Position numbers and translations under genes: made by a program. Positions 21,687-35,894 of a DNA stretch of 64,000 nucleotides are shown one piece after another. The stretch is from Bathynomus jamesi (taxonomy: Eukaryota; Arthropoda; Malacostraca; Isopoda; Cirolanidae): NCBI GenBank assembly GCA_023014485.1, contig JAJOZX010012214.1, positions 57,722-121,721 on the forward strand. The letters are read 5' to 3'. Under the pieces are notes generated by a model. That model ran no database searches and was not told the origin of the DNA. It saw only the letters and a program-made list of their open reading frames with translations. The number at the start of each line of letters is the position of its first letter. Position 1 is the stretch's first letter.

Positions 21687-24114
21687 TTAGTTTTCAATGC
21701 AGTCAATTGAATTCAACTTTTCCTTTGTAATTTAAGAAAATGTAATTTAAGAATTTAATTCAACCTTTTTTTTTGTAAAAGAATTTAATTCAACCTGAAT
21801 TGACCGGGTTGCGTCTTTAGTTTAACCTTTTTTCTTGTTCATGTCATTATTGCGTATATAAATATATAGGTGAAATGACATTTTGTTGTTTGTAACCAAA
21901 ATAGTTTTTACAATTGTTTGTAACGATTTTGGTAATTATTGTAATGTATACGTGAAAATAATAGTTGTGTAACAATTAATCGATCATGTACCTAATTTAT
22001 CCTGCTCTGTACGATCGGGAAATTTACCCGTATGACCGCACATATCCTAAATTTCATTCATTTAATTTTTAATAAAACTTCTACGCAATAAAACAGATGT
22101 ATTTGTCTATATGCAAACAAGTTTTCAGACTAGAATATCAAATAATTCAAATTCTATCAACATTCAACGAAAAAGTATAATTTTTCGACTTAACAGGCAA
22201 AAAATTATTAAACCTTTTAATATTTTTTTTTATTATATAAAAATAATTTTTAATATAAAATTCAATTGAAATTATTAAAAGAAAAGATTGTTCGAAATGC
22301 TTCCCTTTCATTTCAATAACTTTTTTATTCTTGATCGAAATTTATCTATGATTCGATTTACTTTTTTTATTTTTTTTAGAATATTATAAAATTGTATTTA
22401 GCTCGTGGAAATGCATAATTGATTCATATTTTTAATTTGTATTTTTTTTTTTTATTTTGCTCAATTAATCATGAGTAACTGTCCTTAAATTGTTATTGTA
22501 CCATTTGTAAAGTATCAAACGAAAATTATAGTCAAATTGACATACTACTACAGTATATGGTTGTGAATTTCAGTAGTCGAATTTAATCTGTGTCTCGAAA
22601 TTATAAAATACACACTTTGTACCCAATAAACATAAATACACATTTGACCACAGGTCTATACATCATCCACTACGTAATTCGATTTGTACCTACAACAGTC
22701 AATAAAAATGCATGCACACTATATATACTATATATACAAACCTCATACTCAAATCATTGAATATCACAATAAAACTATTTCATTACGTAAGTGCCAACTA
22801 TGCGATTTAGTCTTAATCATTTTTTTGCATTCATGCATTCATGCATTTTTGCATTCATGCATTTATACAGTTAATTTAACAATCTGTCTCGAAATTATCA
22901 GCTACACACTTTATACCTAGTACACAAAAATACACACTAGACCACAGGTCTATACATCATCCATTACGTAATTCTATTTTTACCTACACTAGTCAATAAA
23001 AATTAGCTTATAGCTTGTATGATTTATATTTTTCCCTCTTACCTATTCATTATGAATATAATTTATCCCACAGAAGAAAAAAAATAAAATTTTGTAAAAA
23101 AATGTTAACCATATCATTGTTTGTCTAACTTAATTGGTTGTCTAAATTAATGTATTAATCCTATTAAATGTTTGTCTAAACTAAAGTATTAATCTTTGAA
23201 TTCCTTTATATTATATAATAACTCACTTGTTCTGTATAAAACTTGTAATGTAAAGAAAAATTCGTCCCCTAACTTGAATTAGTTAGGATGTTATTTTCTC
23301 ATTTGTATTGTATTAATGGTACCCTATTAAATTATTGTATAAATATCATTTTAAAAGGGGAGAGTAATGTAAAAAGCGAACAATGAACAATAGTTTTATG
23401 TTCGAATGTCCATTTTTACGTTAGAAGCCAAAATCGCAGAAGCGAGTTTTGGGTAAATTTCGATTTTGTAATAATGACTTATACACTATGACGTCACAAA
23501 ATAACTTTATTCCCTTTACGTTCCCACTCTGTGTCTCTAATTCGTTCTTGTAAATCTTCCTAACAATGATTCGTACTATACGTACAAATTCAATAACTAT
23601 GACGTCACATTTTCCCGTCATTAATTTCCCTTCATCATATCTCTAGTATTCAATGTATGAAAATTTATATATCATCATAATAAAAACTGTACACCCATAT
23701 AGAAGTCATTATTTATGTTATGTAGTATAAATATAACTATTATTCGACCATATCCCCGCCCCCATACGTCCATATTTTAGCTTGACCGCTATCCTTTATT
23801 AATTTTATACTTATTCATTCATCTACCTATTGTCTACTTATGCCTATCACTTATCATCTTTTTTACTCGTGTCAATCTATGAAACGCAAAACCTTTGCCT
23901 TCGTTCGGGAACGCGAAAAACGTTCTCGTATTATTTTTTTCATTTTTATTTTTTAATTATTGACCTCCCGAGGTGAACTCTAGACAATGCTTAGTAAGTT
24001 ATTATCAGAAATTCCACTCATCACAGCATAATTTGAACGCTTCTAAGATAAAAAAAGTCTCCTTTCGCTTTGATTCGAATTTATAACATTATCATGTGTT
24101 ATGTTATTATAATA

Positions 24115-24524
24115 CAGGGTGGGCCGTAAGTTTCCATACATAGGAAAAATAAACATTTTTTTATGGACAACCATTTTTATTTATATAATATGCTCTACAT
24201 GGTTGCCATTGTTTTGAAAACACATTTCAATACGTGTTCCCCACTGTTGATGAACACGCATTAGCACAGTTGACGTTATGCTTGTAATGGCGTTGGTGAT
24301 ACGTTCCTTTAGATGATTTATGTCTCGTATCTTTTCCTGATACACCATGTCCTTCAAGTGCCCCCAAAGATAGAAATCAAGGGGGGTGAGATCTGGGGAT
24401 CTGGGAGGCCACTCCACAGGACCACGCCGACCAATCCGAGCATCCGGAAACTGCTGATCCAAATACCGACGCACGTGAACCATAATTTAAATTTTCCTAT
24501 GTATAGAAACTTACGGCCACCCTG
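24115..24524 (-). mobile_element. Deleted mariner-type element, unit 5
   Basis: One C is missing from the right inverted repeat ('cggccaccctg'). Other ends are as in unit 2. Confidence 0.93.
24181..24483 (-). pseudogene. Transposase fragment, unit 5
   Basis: 100 codons with D at residue 45, like units 1, 2 and 7, although both neighbouring units have A. Confidence 0.88.
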
Positions 24525-25803
24525 TATACTGTATTGTTTCTCTGCCTGGCCACTAGTTCGTTATCGGCTTACGTCACATAGTTATCCCCGTTCTCATTAC
24601 TTGTACTTACTATTTCTACCTAACTGTCATTCAAATTCCGTATTACTTATGTATTACGTTATCATAAATATCGTATTTTCCTCCGCTTTCCTCATCGCTG
24701 GCTAATTAGACTTTCAAACTCTGATAACCAACCAGGTTCTAATATTATTTAACATAATTTGGCGTAATTATTGTTAACTATAAATATATAACATTGTTGT
24801 TAATCCCCTTTAAATTATAGAACAACGATTAACTCCCCTTCATTTATCAATGGTATCACCTATTTAGATTATTTCAGTAGTAGATATGTCAATTAACAAT
24901 TTGCTAAAATTGTAATTAAATGTAATCCTTTAATATAATGTAATTGATGTAATGTACTTTAATGAAACTGTAATGAACAATAACTTGTAATGTACTTCAG
25001 TGAAACTAATTAAATGTAATGATTTAATTTATAATGTAAGAATGTACTTTAATGGAATTGTAATTAAAACAATAATAAGTGAATATGAATTAATTGGTAG
25101 TTGTAATCCATAATTGTAATCGTAATTGTAATGAACCAAAATTAATACGTACTCAGTCATGTACTCAAAATTGTGCTTATGTGCTAATACGAAATAATAT
25201 CGCCTCAATAATTGTCGAATCGGCGATACTACTGTTCTTTTTTTTTTTATATTTTTTATTCTTTTTAGTTGAAATCATGTGTTTAAAAAGGGGGGAAACT
25301 TAACCTTCGATTGTCTCCCCCAAACATTAGACTATATTATGCATGTACCATCTTCATTTACGACACTTCTAGATTAATCTTCATTATTAGAGCTCTTCTC
25401 ATTAGAGAGCTTCTCATTAGACTTCTTCAGATTAGCACTTCGTCGGGAGGGGGCAGAAGCCCCTTGCCTCCTTAACTTAAGTATTTTTAGATTCCGGCCT
25501 GAGCCATGGTCGAAAGAGGTCGAACCTCTACCCCTTGTAATTCAGAGTACCAACTGTAATTTTTAAGAAGTAAACCACCCTTTTAAGAAGTTTTTATCTT
25601 TTTCCTTCGAGCCGTGCTCGCTTCAGAACTTAGTCAGAAAAGTCGATAATTATAAAAGAAAAGAATTAACAGAGTGTCGACCCCCTAAGGCGACCGAAAA
25701 GAATTATAGAAAAGTATAAAGAAGAAACATCCGTTGCAGCCTCCTAACTAGAACCCCCTTCGAATCCGAACCGACAAAGGGCCATAAAGGGGGGGTTAAC
25801 AAG

Positions 25804-26290
25804 TGGCGACCCTGCCAGGATAAGAAGAAGAAGATTTTTAAGAAGAAGAAGAAGATTATTAAGAAGAGGATTCTTCCAAGCTGGCGACCTACTACCAGGA
25901 TAAAAATCAAGACGACTCCATAGGGACATAGAAGAAGATATGGGGTCTAACATTGTGGAGACCCTTTACCAGGATAATAAGAAGATTACTTTAAGAAGAT
26001 TTTTAAGAAGAGGCCACTCTTTGGCCAAGATAGAAATTACCCTGCATCAGGATAACAAGATTATTTTAAGAAGAAGAAGATTTTAAGAAGAGGCCACTCT
26101 TTGGCCAAGATAGAAATTACCCTGCATCAGGATAATAAGAAGATTACTTTAAGAAGATTTTTAAGAAGAGGCCACTCTTTGGCCAAGATAGAAATTACCC
26201 TGCATCAGGATAACAAGATTATTTTAAGAAGAAGATTTTAAGAAGAGGCCACTCTTTGGCCAAGATAGAAATTACCCTGCATCAGGATAA
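25804..26290 (+). repeat. Primer-binding-site repeat block, unit 5
   Basis: A full set of modules, same length as unit 4. Confidence 0.85.
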
Positions 26291-26877
26291 AACCAGTCGA
26301 CCGGCGTGTCACGACTTCTAGTTCGTAACATCCACCCTTGACCGGTGTGTCACGACTCCAAGTTCTTCACGCCTAGTTTTCACCCAGGAACAAGTAGCCA
26401 GCAAGACGTCTTCAGGACACGTCTCTGAGGATTTCGCCCGTAGAAATGTGGTTAAGTACATTTTGTTTTTTTAAGAAATTTATAAACACTTGAAAAAAAA
26501 TCAGTACTATTAACAGTTAATATTTAGTATGGAGCCAGAATTTAACACAAAACACAGTGAACATTTCAGACACCAGTGATACATTTTTTTTTGTGAAATA
26601 GAAATTGTAACACAGAGTTAATTGTAACAAAGTTAATTGTAACAAAGTTAATTGTAACAGAGTTAATTTCAGAGAGAATTTGAGTTAATTTCACTGTTAT
26701 ATTCAATATAGAATAATTTTATTTTATGTACCTTCCCGTACATTAGAATGAAATGTTTACATTTTTTATTCTTTTTGTTTGCAAATTTTTTTTTCCAATT
26801 ACTGAATTGAATTGACTTGCAAATTAAGAGAGAGAGAGTTTAGAGAGTTTAGAGAGAGTTTAGAGATTTATAGGAAT

Positions 26878-27358
26878 ACTTGAAGCAGGTTCAAGTTAGA
26901 CAGCCCATTTTCAGTTTCAAGATACTACTTGATAGGAGTTCAAGTCAGTTTCATTTTCAGTTCAGAATACTTGATAAGAGGTCAAGTCAGAAGGTTGCGC
27001 CAAAACGGCCAACCGCCCCAGAGATTTATAGAGATACTTGATAAGAGTTCAAGTCAATAGGTTGCATCTAAGAGGGACAACCGCCCCAGAGATTTCAGTT
27101 ATATTCGAAGTCAGAGTTAGATTCGAAGTCAGAGTTAGATTCGAAGTCAGAGATTTATTCGAAGTCAGAGAGATTTATATTCGAAGTCAGAGAGATTTAT
27201 TCGATCATTTACGAAGTCAGAGAGATTTATATTCGAGTCAGAGATTTATATTCGAAGTCAGAGAGTTTATATTCGAAGTCAGAGAGTTTATTTCAAGTCA
27301 GAGTTTTACTTGAAGTCAGAGTGATTTATTCCAAGTCATTTTTATTTCAAGTCCCAAG
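26878..27358 (+). repeat. Hairpin array (26878-27087) and minisatellite (27099-27358), unit 5
   Basis: Seven intact cores and two broken ones: TTCGATCATTTACGAAGTC, which contains an insertion, and TTCGAGTCAG. Confidence 0.82.
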
Positions 27359-29787
27359 TTAGTTTTCAATGCAGTCAATTGAATTCAACTTTTCCTTTGT
27401 AATTTAAGAAAATGTAATTTAAGAATTTAATTCAACCTTTTTTTTTGTAAAAGAATTTAATTCAACCTGAATTGACCGGGTTGCGTCTTTAGTTTAACCT
27501 TTTTTCTTGTTCATGTCATTATTGCGTATATAAATATATAGGTGAAATGACATTTTGTTGTTTGTAACCAAAATAGTTTTTACAATTGTTTGTAACGATT
27601 TTGGTAATTATTGTAATGTATACGTGAAAATAATAGTTGTGTAACAATTAATCGATCATGTACCTAATTTATCCTGCTCTGTACGATCGGGAAATTTACC
27701 CGTATGACCGCACATATCCTAAATTTCATTCATTTAATTTTTAATAAAACTTCTACGCAATAAAACAGATGTATTTGTCTATATGCAAACAAGTTTTCAG
27801 ACTAGAATATCAAATAATTCAAATTCTATCAACATTCAACGAAAAAGTATAATTTTTCGACTTAACAGGCAAAAAATTATTAAACCTTTTAATATTTTTT
27901 TTTATTATATAAAAATAATTTTTAATATAAAATTCAATTGAAATTATTAAAAGAAAAGATTGTTCGAAATGCTTCCCTTTCATTTCAATAACTTTTTTAT
28001 TCTTGATCGAAATTTATCTATGATTCGATTTACTTTTATTTTTTTAGAATATTATAAAATTGTATTTAGCTCGTGGAAATGCATAATTGATTCATATTTT
28101 TAATTTGTATTTTTTTATTTTTATTTTGCTCAATTAATCATGAGTAACTGTCCTTAAATTGTTATTGTACCATTTGTAAAGTATCAAACGAAAATTATAG
28201 TCAAATTGACATACTACTACAGTATATGGTTGTGAATTTCAGTAGTCGAATTTAATCTGTGTCTCGAAATTATAAAATACACACTTTGTACCCAATAAAC
28301 ATAAATACACATTTGACCACAGGTCTATACATCATCCACTACGTAATTCGATTTGTACCTACAACAGTCAATAAAAATGCATGCACACTATATATACTAT
28401 ATATACAAACCTCATACTCAAATCATTGAATATCACAATAAAACTATTTCATTACGTAAGTGCCAACTATGCGATTTAGTCTTAATCATTTTTTTGCATT
28501 CATGCATTCATGCATTTTTGCATTCATGCATTTATACAGTTAATTTAACAATCTGTCTCGAAATTATCAGCTACACACTTTATACCTAGTACACAAAAAT
28601 ACACACTAGACCACAGGTCTATACATCATCCATTACGTAATTCTATTTTTACCTACACTAGTCAATAAAAATTAGCTTATAGCTTGTATGATTTATATTT
28701 TTCCCTCTTACCTATTCATTATGAATATAATTTATCCCACAGAAGAAAAAAAATAAAATTTTGTAAAAATTTTAACCATATCATTGTTTGTCTAACTTAA
28801 TTGGTTGTCTAAATTAATGTATTAATCCTATTAAATGTTTGTCTAAACTAAAGTATTAATCTTTGAATTCCTTTATATTATATAATAACTCACTTGTTCT
28901 GTATAAAACTTGTAATGTAAAGAAAAATTCGTCACCTAACTTGAATTAGTTAGGATGTTATTTTCTCATTTGTATTGTATTAATGGTACCCTATTAAATT
29001 ATTGTATAAATATCATTTTAAAAGGGGAGAGTAATGTAAAAAGCGAACAATGAACAATAGTTTTATGTTCGAATGTCCATTTTTACGTTAGAAGCCAAAA
29101 TCGCAGAAGCGAGTTTTGGGTAAAATTTCGATTTTGTAATAATGACTTATACACTATGACGTCACAAAATAACTTTATTCCCTTTACGTTCCCACTCTGT
29201 GTCTCTAATTCGTTCTTGTAAATCTTCCTAACAATGATTCGTACTATACGTACAAATTCAATAACTATGACGTCACATTTTCCCGTCATTAATTTCCCTT
29301 CATCATATCTCTAGTATTCAATGTATGAAAATTTATATATCATCATAATAAAAACTGTACACCCTATAGAAGTCATTATTTATGTTATGTAGTATAAATA
29401 TAACTATTATTCGACCATATCCCCGCCCCCATACGTCCATATTTTAGCTTGACCGCTATCCTTTATTAATTTTATTACTTATTCATTCATCTACCTATTG
29501 TCTACTTATGCCCTATCAACTTATCAGTCTATTTTTACTCGTGTCAATCTATGAAACGCAAAACCTTTGCCTTCGTTCGGGAACGCGAAAAAACGTTCTC
29601 GTATTATTTTTTTCATTTTTATTTTTAATTATTTGACCTCCCGAGGTGAACTCTAGACAATGCTTAGTAAGTTATTATCAGAAATTCCACTCATCACAGC
29701 ATAATTTGAACGCTTCTAAGATAAAAAAGGTCTCCTTTCGCTTTGATTCGAATTTATAACATTATCATGTGTTATGTTATTATAATA

Positions 29788-30198
29788 CAGGGTGGGCCGT
29801 AAGTTTCCATACATAGGAAAAATAAACATTTTTTTATGGACAACCATTTTTATTTATATAATATGCTCTACATGGTTGCCATTGTTTTGAAAACACATTT
29901 CAATACGTGTTCCCCACTGTTGATGAACACGCATTAGCACAGTTGACGTTATGCTTGTAATGGCGTTGGTGATACGTTCCTTTAGATGATTTATGTCTCG
30001 TATCTTTTCCTGATACACCATGGCCTTCAAGTGCCCCCAAAGATAGAAATCAAGGGGGGTGAGATCTGGGGATCTGGGAGGCCACTCCACAGGACCACGC
30101 CGACCAATCCGAGCATCCGGAAACTGCTGATCCAAATACCGACGCACGTGAACCATAATTTAAATTTTCCTATGTATAGAAACTTACGGCCCACCCTG
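29788..30198 (-). mobile_element. Deleted mariner-type element, unit 6
   Basis: 411 bp, intact ends, TA-flanked. Confidence 0.94.
29854..30156 (-). pseudogene. Transposase fragment, unit 6
   Basis: 100 codons, A at residue 45. Confidence 0.88.
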
Positions 30199-31477
30199 TA
30201 TACTGTATTGTTTCTCTGCCTGGCCACTAGTTCGTTATCGGCTTACGTCACATAGTTATCCCCGTTCTCATTACTTGTACTTACTATTTCTACCTAACTG
30301 TCATTCAAATTCCGTATTACTTATGTATTACGTTATCATAAATATCGTATTTTCCTCCGCTTTCCTCATCGCTGGCTAATTAGACTTTCAAACTCTGATA
30401 ACCAACCAGGTTCTAATATTATTTAACATAATTTGGCGTAATTATTGTTAACTATAATATATAACATTGTTGTTAATCCCCTTTAAATTATAGAACAACG
30501 ATTAACTCCCCTTCATTTATCAATGGTATCACCTATTTAGATTATTTCAGTAGTAGATATGTCAATTAACAATTTGCTAAAATTGTAATTAAATGTAATC
30601 CTTTAATATAATGTAATTGATGTAATGTACTTTAATGAAACTGTAATGAACAATAACTTGTAATGTACTTCAGTGAAACTAATTAAATGTAATGATTTAA
30701 TTTATAATGTAAGAATGTACTTTAATGGAATTGTAATTAAAACAATAATAAGTGAATATGAATTAATTGGTAGTTGTAATCCATAATTGTAATCGTAATT
30801 GTAATGAACCAAAATTAATACGTACTCAGTCATGTACTCAAAATTGTGCTTATGTGCTAATACGAAATAATATCGCCTCAATAATTGTCGAATCGGCGAT
30901 ACTACTGTTCTTTTTTATTTTTATATTTTTTATTCTTTTTAGTTGAAATCATGTGTTTAAAAAGGGGGGAAACTTAACCTTCGATTGTCTCCCCCAAACA
31001 TTAGACTATATTATGCATGTACCATCTTCATTTACGACACTTCTAGATTAATCTTCATTATTAGAGCTCTTCTCATTAGAGAGCTTCTCATTAGACTTCT
31101 TCAGATTAGCACTTCGTCGGGAGGGGGCAGAAGCCCCTTGCCTCCTTAACTTAAGTATTTTTAGATTCCGGCCTGAGCCATGGTCGAAAGAGGTCGAACC
31201 TCTACCCCTTGTAATTCAGAGTACCAACTGTAATTTTTAAGAAGTAAACCACCCTTTTAAGAAGTTTTTATCTTTTTCCTTCGAGCCGTGCTCGCTTCAG
31301 AACTTAGTCAGAAAAGTCGATAATTATAAAAGAAAAGAATTAACAGAGTGTCGACCCCCTAAGGCGACCGAAAAGAATTATAGAAAAGTATAAAGAAGAA
31401 ACATCCGTTGCAGCCTCCTAACTAGAACCCCCTTCGAATCCGAACCGACAAAGGGCCATAAAGGGGGGGTTAACAAG

Positions 31478-31964
31478 TGGCGACCCTGCCAGGATAAGAA
31501 GAAGAAGATTTTTAAGAAGAAGAAGAAGATTATTAAGAAGAGGATTCTTCCAAGCTGGCGACCTACTACCAGGATAAAAATCAAGACGACTCCATAGGGA
31601 CATAGAAGAAGATATGGGGTCTAACATTGTGGAGACCCTTTACCAGGATAATAAGAAGATTACTTTAAGAAGATTTTTAAGAAGAGGCCACTCTTTGGCC
31701 AAGATAGAAATTACCCTGCATCAGGATAACAAGATTATTTTAAGAAGAAGAAGATTTTAAGAAGAGGCCACTCTTTGGCCAAGATAGAAATTACCCTGCA
31801 TCAGGATAATAAGAAGATTACTTTAAGAAGATTTTTAAGAAGAGGCCACTCTTTGGCCAAGATAGAAATTACCCTGCATCAGGATAACAAGATTATTTTA
31901 AGAAGAAGATTTTAAGAAGAGGCCACTCTTTGGCCAAGATAGAAATTACCCTGCATCAGGATAA
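31478..31964 (+). repeat. Primer-binding-site repeat block, unit 6
   Basis: A full set of modules, same length as unit 4. Confidence 0.85.
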
Positions 31965-32551
31965 AACCAGTCGACCGGCGTGTCACGACTTCTAGTTCGT
32001 AACATCCACCCTTGACCGGTGTGTCACGACTCCAAGTTCTTCACGCCTAGTTTTCACCCAGGAACAAGTAGCCAGCAAGACGTCTTCAGGACACGTCTCT
32101 GAGGATTTCGCCCGTAGAAATGTGGTTAAGTACATTTTGTTTTTTTAAGAAATTTATAAACACTTGAAAAAAAATCAGTACTATTAACAGTTAATATTTA
32201 GTATGGAGCCAGAATTTAACACAAAACACAGTGAACATTTCAGACACCAGTGATACATTTTTTTTTAGTGAAATAGAAATTGTAACACAGAGTTAATTGT
32301 AACAAAGTTAATTGTAACAAAGTTAATTGTAACAGAGTTAATTTCAGAGAGAATTTGAGTTAATTTCACTGTTATATTCAATATAGAATAATTTTATTTT
32401 ATGTACCTTCCCGTACATTAGAATGAAATGTTTACATTTTTTATTCTTTTTGTTTGCAAATTTTTTTTCCAATTACTGAATTGAATTGACTTGCAAATTA
32501 AGAGAGAGAGAGTTTAGAGAGTTTAGAGAGAGTTTAGAGATTTATAGGAAT

Positions 32552-33053
32552 ACTTGAAGCAGGTTCAAGTTAGACAGCCCATTTTCAGTTTCAAGATACT
32601 ACTTGATAGGAGTTCAAGTCAGTTTCATTTTCAGTTCAGAATACTTGATAAGAGGTCAAGTCAGAAGGTTGCGCCAAAACGGCCAACCGCCCCAGAGATT
32701 TATAGAGATACTTGATAAGAGTTCAAGTCAATAGGTTGCATCTAAGAGGGACAACCGCCCCAGAGATTTCAGTTATATTCGAAGTCAGAGTTAGATTCGA
32801 AGTCAGAGTTAGATTCGAAGTCAGAGAGATTGTCAGAGTTAATTCGAAGTCAGAGAGATTTATATTCGAAGTCAGAGAGATTTATATTCGAAGTCAGAGA
32901 GATTTATATTCGAAGAGAGATTTATATTCGATGTCAGAGAGATTTATATTCGAAGTCAGAGAGTTATTCGAAGTCAGAGAGTTTATTTCAAGTCAGAGTT
33001 TTACTTGAAGTCAGAGTGATTTATTCCAAGTCATTTTTATTTCAAGTCCCAAG
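32552..33053 (+). repeat. Hairpin array (32552-32761) and minisatellite (32773-33053), unit 6
   Basis: Eight intact cores with two broken ones (TTCGAAGAGAG and TTCGATGTCAG) and a stray GTCAGAG. This is the most rearranged copy. Confidence 0.82.
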
Positions 33054-35483
33054 TTAGTTTTCAATGCAGTCAATTGAATTCAACTTTTCCTTTGTAATTT
33101 AAGAAAATGTAATTTAAGAATTTAATTCAACCTTTTTTTTTGTAAAAGAATTTAATTCAACCTGAATTGACCGGGTTGCGTCTTTAGTTTAACCTTTTTT
33201 CTTGTTCATGTCATTATTGCGTATATAAATATATAGGTGAAATGACATTTTGTTGTTTGTAACCAAAATAGTTTTTACAATTGTTTGTAACGATTTTGGT
33301 AATTATTGTAATGTATACGTGAAAATAATAGTTGTGTAACAATTAATCGATCATGTACCTAATTTATCCTGCTCTGTACGATCGGGAAATTTACCCGTAT
33401 GACCGCACATATCCTAAATTTCATTCATTTAATTTTTAATAAAACTTCTACGCAATAAAACAGATGTATTTGTCTATATGCAAACAAGTTTTCAGACTAG
33501 AATATCAAATAATTCAAATTCTATCAACATTCAACGAAAAAGTATAATTTTTCGACTTAACAGGCAAAAAAATTATTAAACCTTTTAATATTTTTTTTTA
33601 TTATATAAAAATAATTTTTAATATAAAATTCAATTGAAATTATTAAAAGAAAAGATTGTTCGAAATGCTTCCCTTTCATTTCAATAACTTTTTTATTCTT
33701 GATCGAAATTTATCTATGATTCGATTTACTTTTATTTTTTTAGAATATTATAAAATTGTATTTAGCTCGTGGAAATGCATAATTGATTCATATTTTTAAT
33801 TTGTATTTTTTTATTTTTATTTTGCTCAATTAATCATGAGTAACTGTCCTTAAATTGTTATTGTACCATTTGTAAAGTATCAAACGAAAATTATAGTCAA
33901 ATTGACATACTACTACAGTATATGGTTGTGAATTTCAGTAGTCGAATTTAATCTGTGTCTCGAAATTATAAAATACACACTTTGTACCCAATAAACATAA
34001 ATACACATTTGACCACAGGTCTATACATCATCCACTACGTAATTCGATTTGTACCTACAACAGTCAATAAAAATGCATGCACACTATATATACTATATAT
34101 ACAAACCTCATACTCAAATCATTGAATATCACAATAAAACTATTTCATTACGTAAGTGCCAACTATGCGATTTAGTCTTAATCATTTTTTTGCATTCATG
34201 CATTCATGCATTTTTGCATTCATGCATTTATACAGTTAATTTAACAATCTGTCTCGAAATTATCAGCTACACACTTTATACCTAGTACACAAAAATACAC
34301 ACTAGACCACAGGTCTATACATCATCCATTACGTAATTCTATTTTTACCTACACTAGTCAATAAAAATTAGCTTATAGCTTGTATGATTTATATTTTTCC
34401 CTCTTACCTATTCATTATGAATATAATTTATCCCACAGAAGAAAAAAAATAAAATTTTGTAAAAAATTTTAACCATATCATTGTTTGTCTAACTTAATTG
34501 GTTGTCTAAATTAATGTATTAATCCTATTAAATGTTTGTCTAAACTAAAGTATTAATCTTTGAATTCCTTATATTATATAATAACTCACTTGTTCTGTAT
34601 AAAACTTGTAATGTAAAGAAAAATTCGTCACCTAACTTGAATTAGTTAGGATGTTATTTTCTCATTTGTATTGTATTAATGGTACCCTATTAAATTATTG
34701 TATAAATATCATTTTAAAAGGGGAGAGTAATGTAAAAAGCGAACAATGAACAATAGTTTTATGTTCGAATGTCCATTTTTACGTTAGAAGCCAAAATCGC
34801 AGAAGCGAGTTTTGGGTAAAATTTCGATTTTGTAATAATGACTTATACACTATGACGTCACAAAATAACTTTATTCCCTTTACGTTCCCACTCTGTGTCT
34901 CTAATTCGTTCTTGTAAATCTTCCTAACAATGATTCGTACTATACGTACAAATTCAATAACTATGACGTCACATTTTCCCGTCATTAATTTCCCTTCATC
35001 ATATCTCTAGTATTCAATGTATGAAAATTTATATATCATCATAATAAAAACTGTACACCCTATAGAAGTCATTATTTATGTTATGTAGTATAAATATAAC
35101 TATTATTCGACCATATCCCCGCCCCCATACGTCCATATTTTAGCTTGACCGCTATCCTTTATTAATTTTATTACTTATTCATTCATCTACCTATTGTCTA
35201 CTTATGCCCTATCAACTTATCAGTCTATTTTTACTCGTGTCAATCTATGAAACGCAAAACCTTTGCCTTCGTTCGGGAACGCGAAAAAACGTTCTCGTAT
35301 TATTTTTTTCATTTTTATTTTTAATTATTTGACCTCCCGAGGTGAACTCTAGACAATGCTTAGTAAGTTATTATCAGAAATTCCACTCATCACAGCATAA
35401 TTTGAACGCTTCTAAGATAAAAAAGGTCTCCTTTCGCTTTGATTCGAATTTATAACATTATCATGTGTTATGTTATTATAATA

Positions 35484-35894
35484 CAGGGTGGGCCGTAAGT
35501 TTCCATACATAGGAAAAATAAACATTTTTTTATGGACAACCATTTTTATTATATAATATGCTCTACATGGTTGCCATTGTTTTGAAAACACATTTCAATA
35601 CGTGTTCCCCACTGTTGATGAACACGCATTAGCACAGTTGACGTTATGCTTGTAATGGCGTTGGTGATACGTTCCTTTAGATGATTTATGTCTCGTATCT
35701 TTTCCTGATACACCATGTCCTTCAAGTGCCCCCAAAGATAGAAATCAAGGGGGGTGAGATCTGGGGATCTGGGAGGCCACTCCACAGGACCACGCCGACC
35801 AATCCGAGCATCCGGAAACTGCTGATCCAAATACACGACGCACGTGAACCATAATTTAAATTTTCCTATGTATAGAAACTTACGGCCCACCCTG
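35484..35894 (-). mobile_element. Deleted mariner-type element, unit 7
   Basis: 411 bp with intact ends. It has one T fewer in 'tttttatta' and a CA insertion in 'atacacgacg'. Confidence 0.93.
35549..35852 (-). pseudogene. Transposase fragment, unit 7 (frameshifted near its start)
   Basis: D at residue 45. The insertion near residue 6 shifts the frame, so the C-terminal core is now in frame with codons of the inverted repeat. A longer 113-codon frame up to 35890 results. I regard this as accidental. Confidence 0.85.

Larger units (their letters stand above)
17687..23367 (+). repeat. Tandem unit 4 (5681 bp)
   Basis: A complete unit. Its first 750 bases continue the indel-rich stretch of unit 3, for example 'aaaaaggaaca' for 'aaaaagcgaaca' just after the block start. 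From the mariner insertion onward it matches the consensus closely. Confidence 0.96.
23368..25801 (+). repeat. LTR-like block, unit 5
   Basis: Borders are intact. The first TGACGTCA is at 23489 and TATAAATA at 23726-23733. It carries the D-type mariner relic. Confidence 0.6.
23368..29034 (+). repeat. Tandem unit 5 (5667 bp)
   Basis: A complete unit with a short indel-rich patch near 23810-23960, for example 'tatcacttatcatctttttt' in place of the usual 'tatcaacttatcagtct'. Its minisatellite is irregular, with an inserted 'tcattta' splitting one copy near 27200. Otherwise it matches unit 2. Confidence 0.96.
29035..31475 (+). repeat. LTR-like block, unit 6
   Basis: Borders are intact, with the polypurine tract at 29020-29031. 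The first TGACGTCA is at 29157 and TATAAATA at 29393-29400. This is one of the cleanest copies. Confidence 0.6.
29035..34730 (+). repeat. Tandem unit 6 (5696 bp, longest)
   Basis: A complete unit, the longest in the window because of its extended and scrambled TTCGAAGTCAG minisatellite (32773-33053). The remainder is close to the array consensus and almost free of indels. Confidence 0.97.
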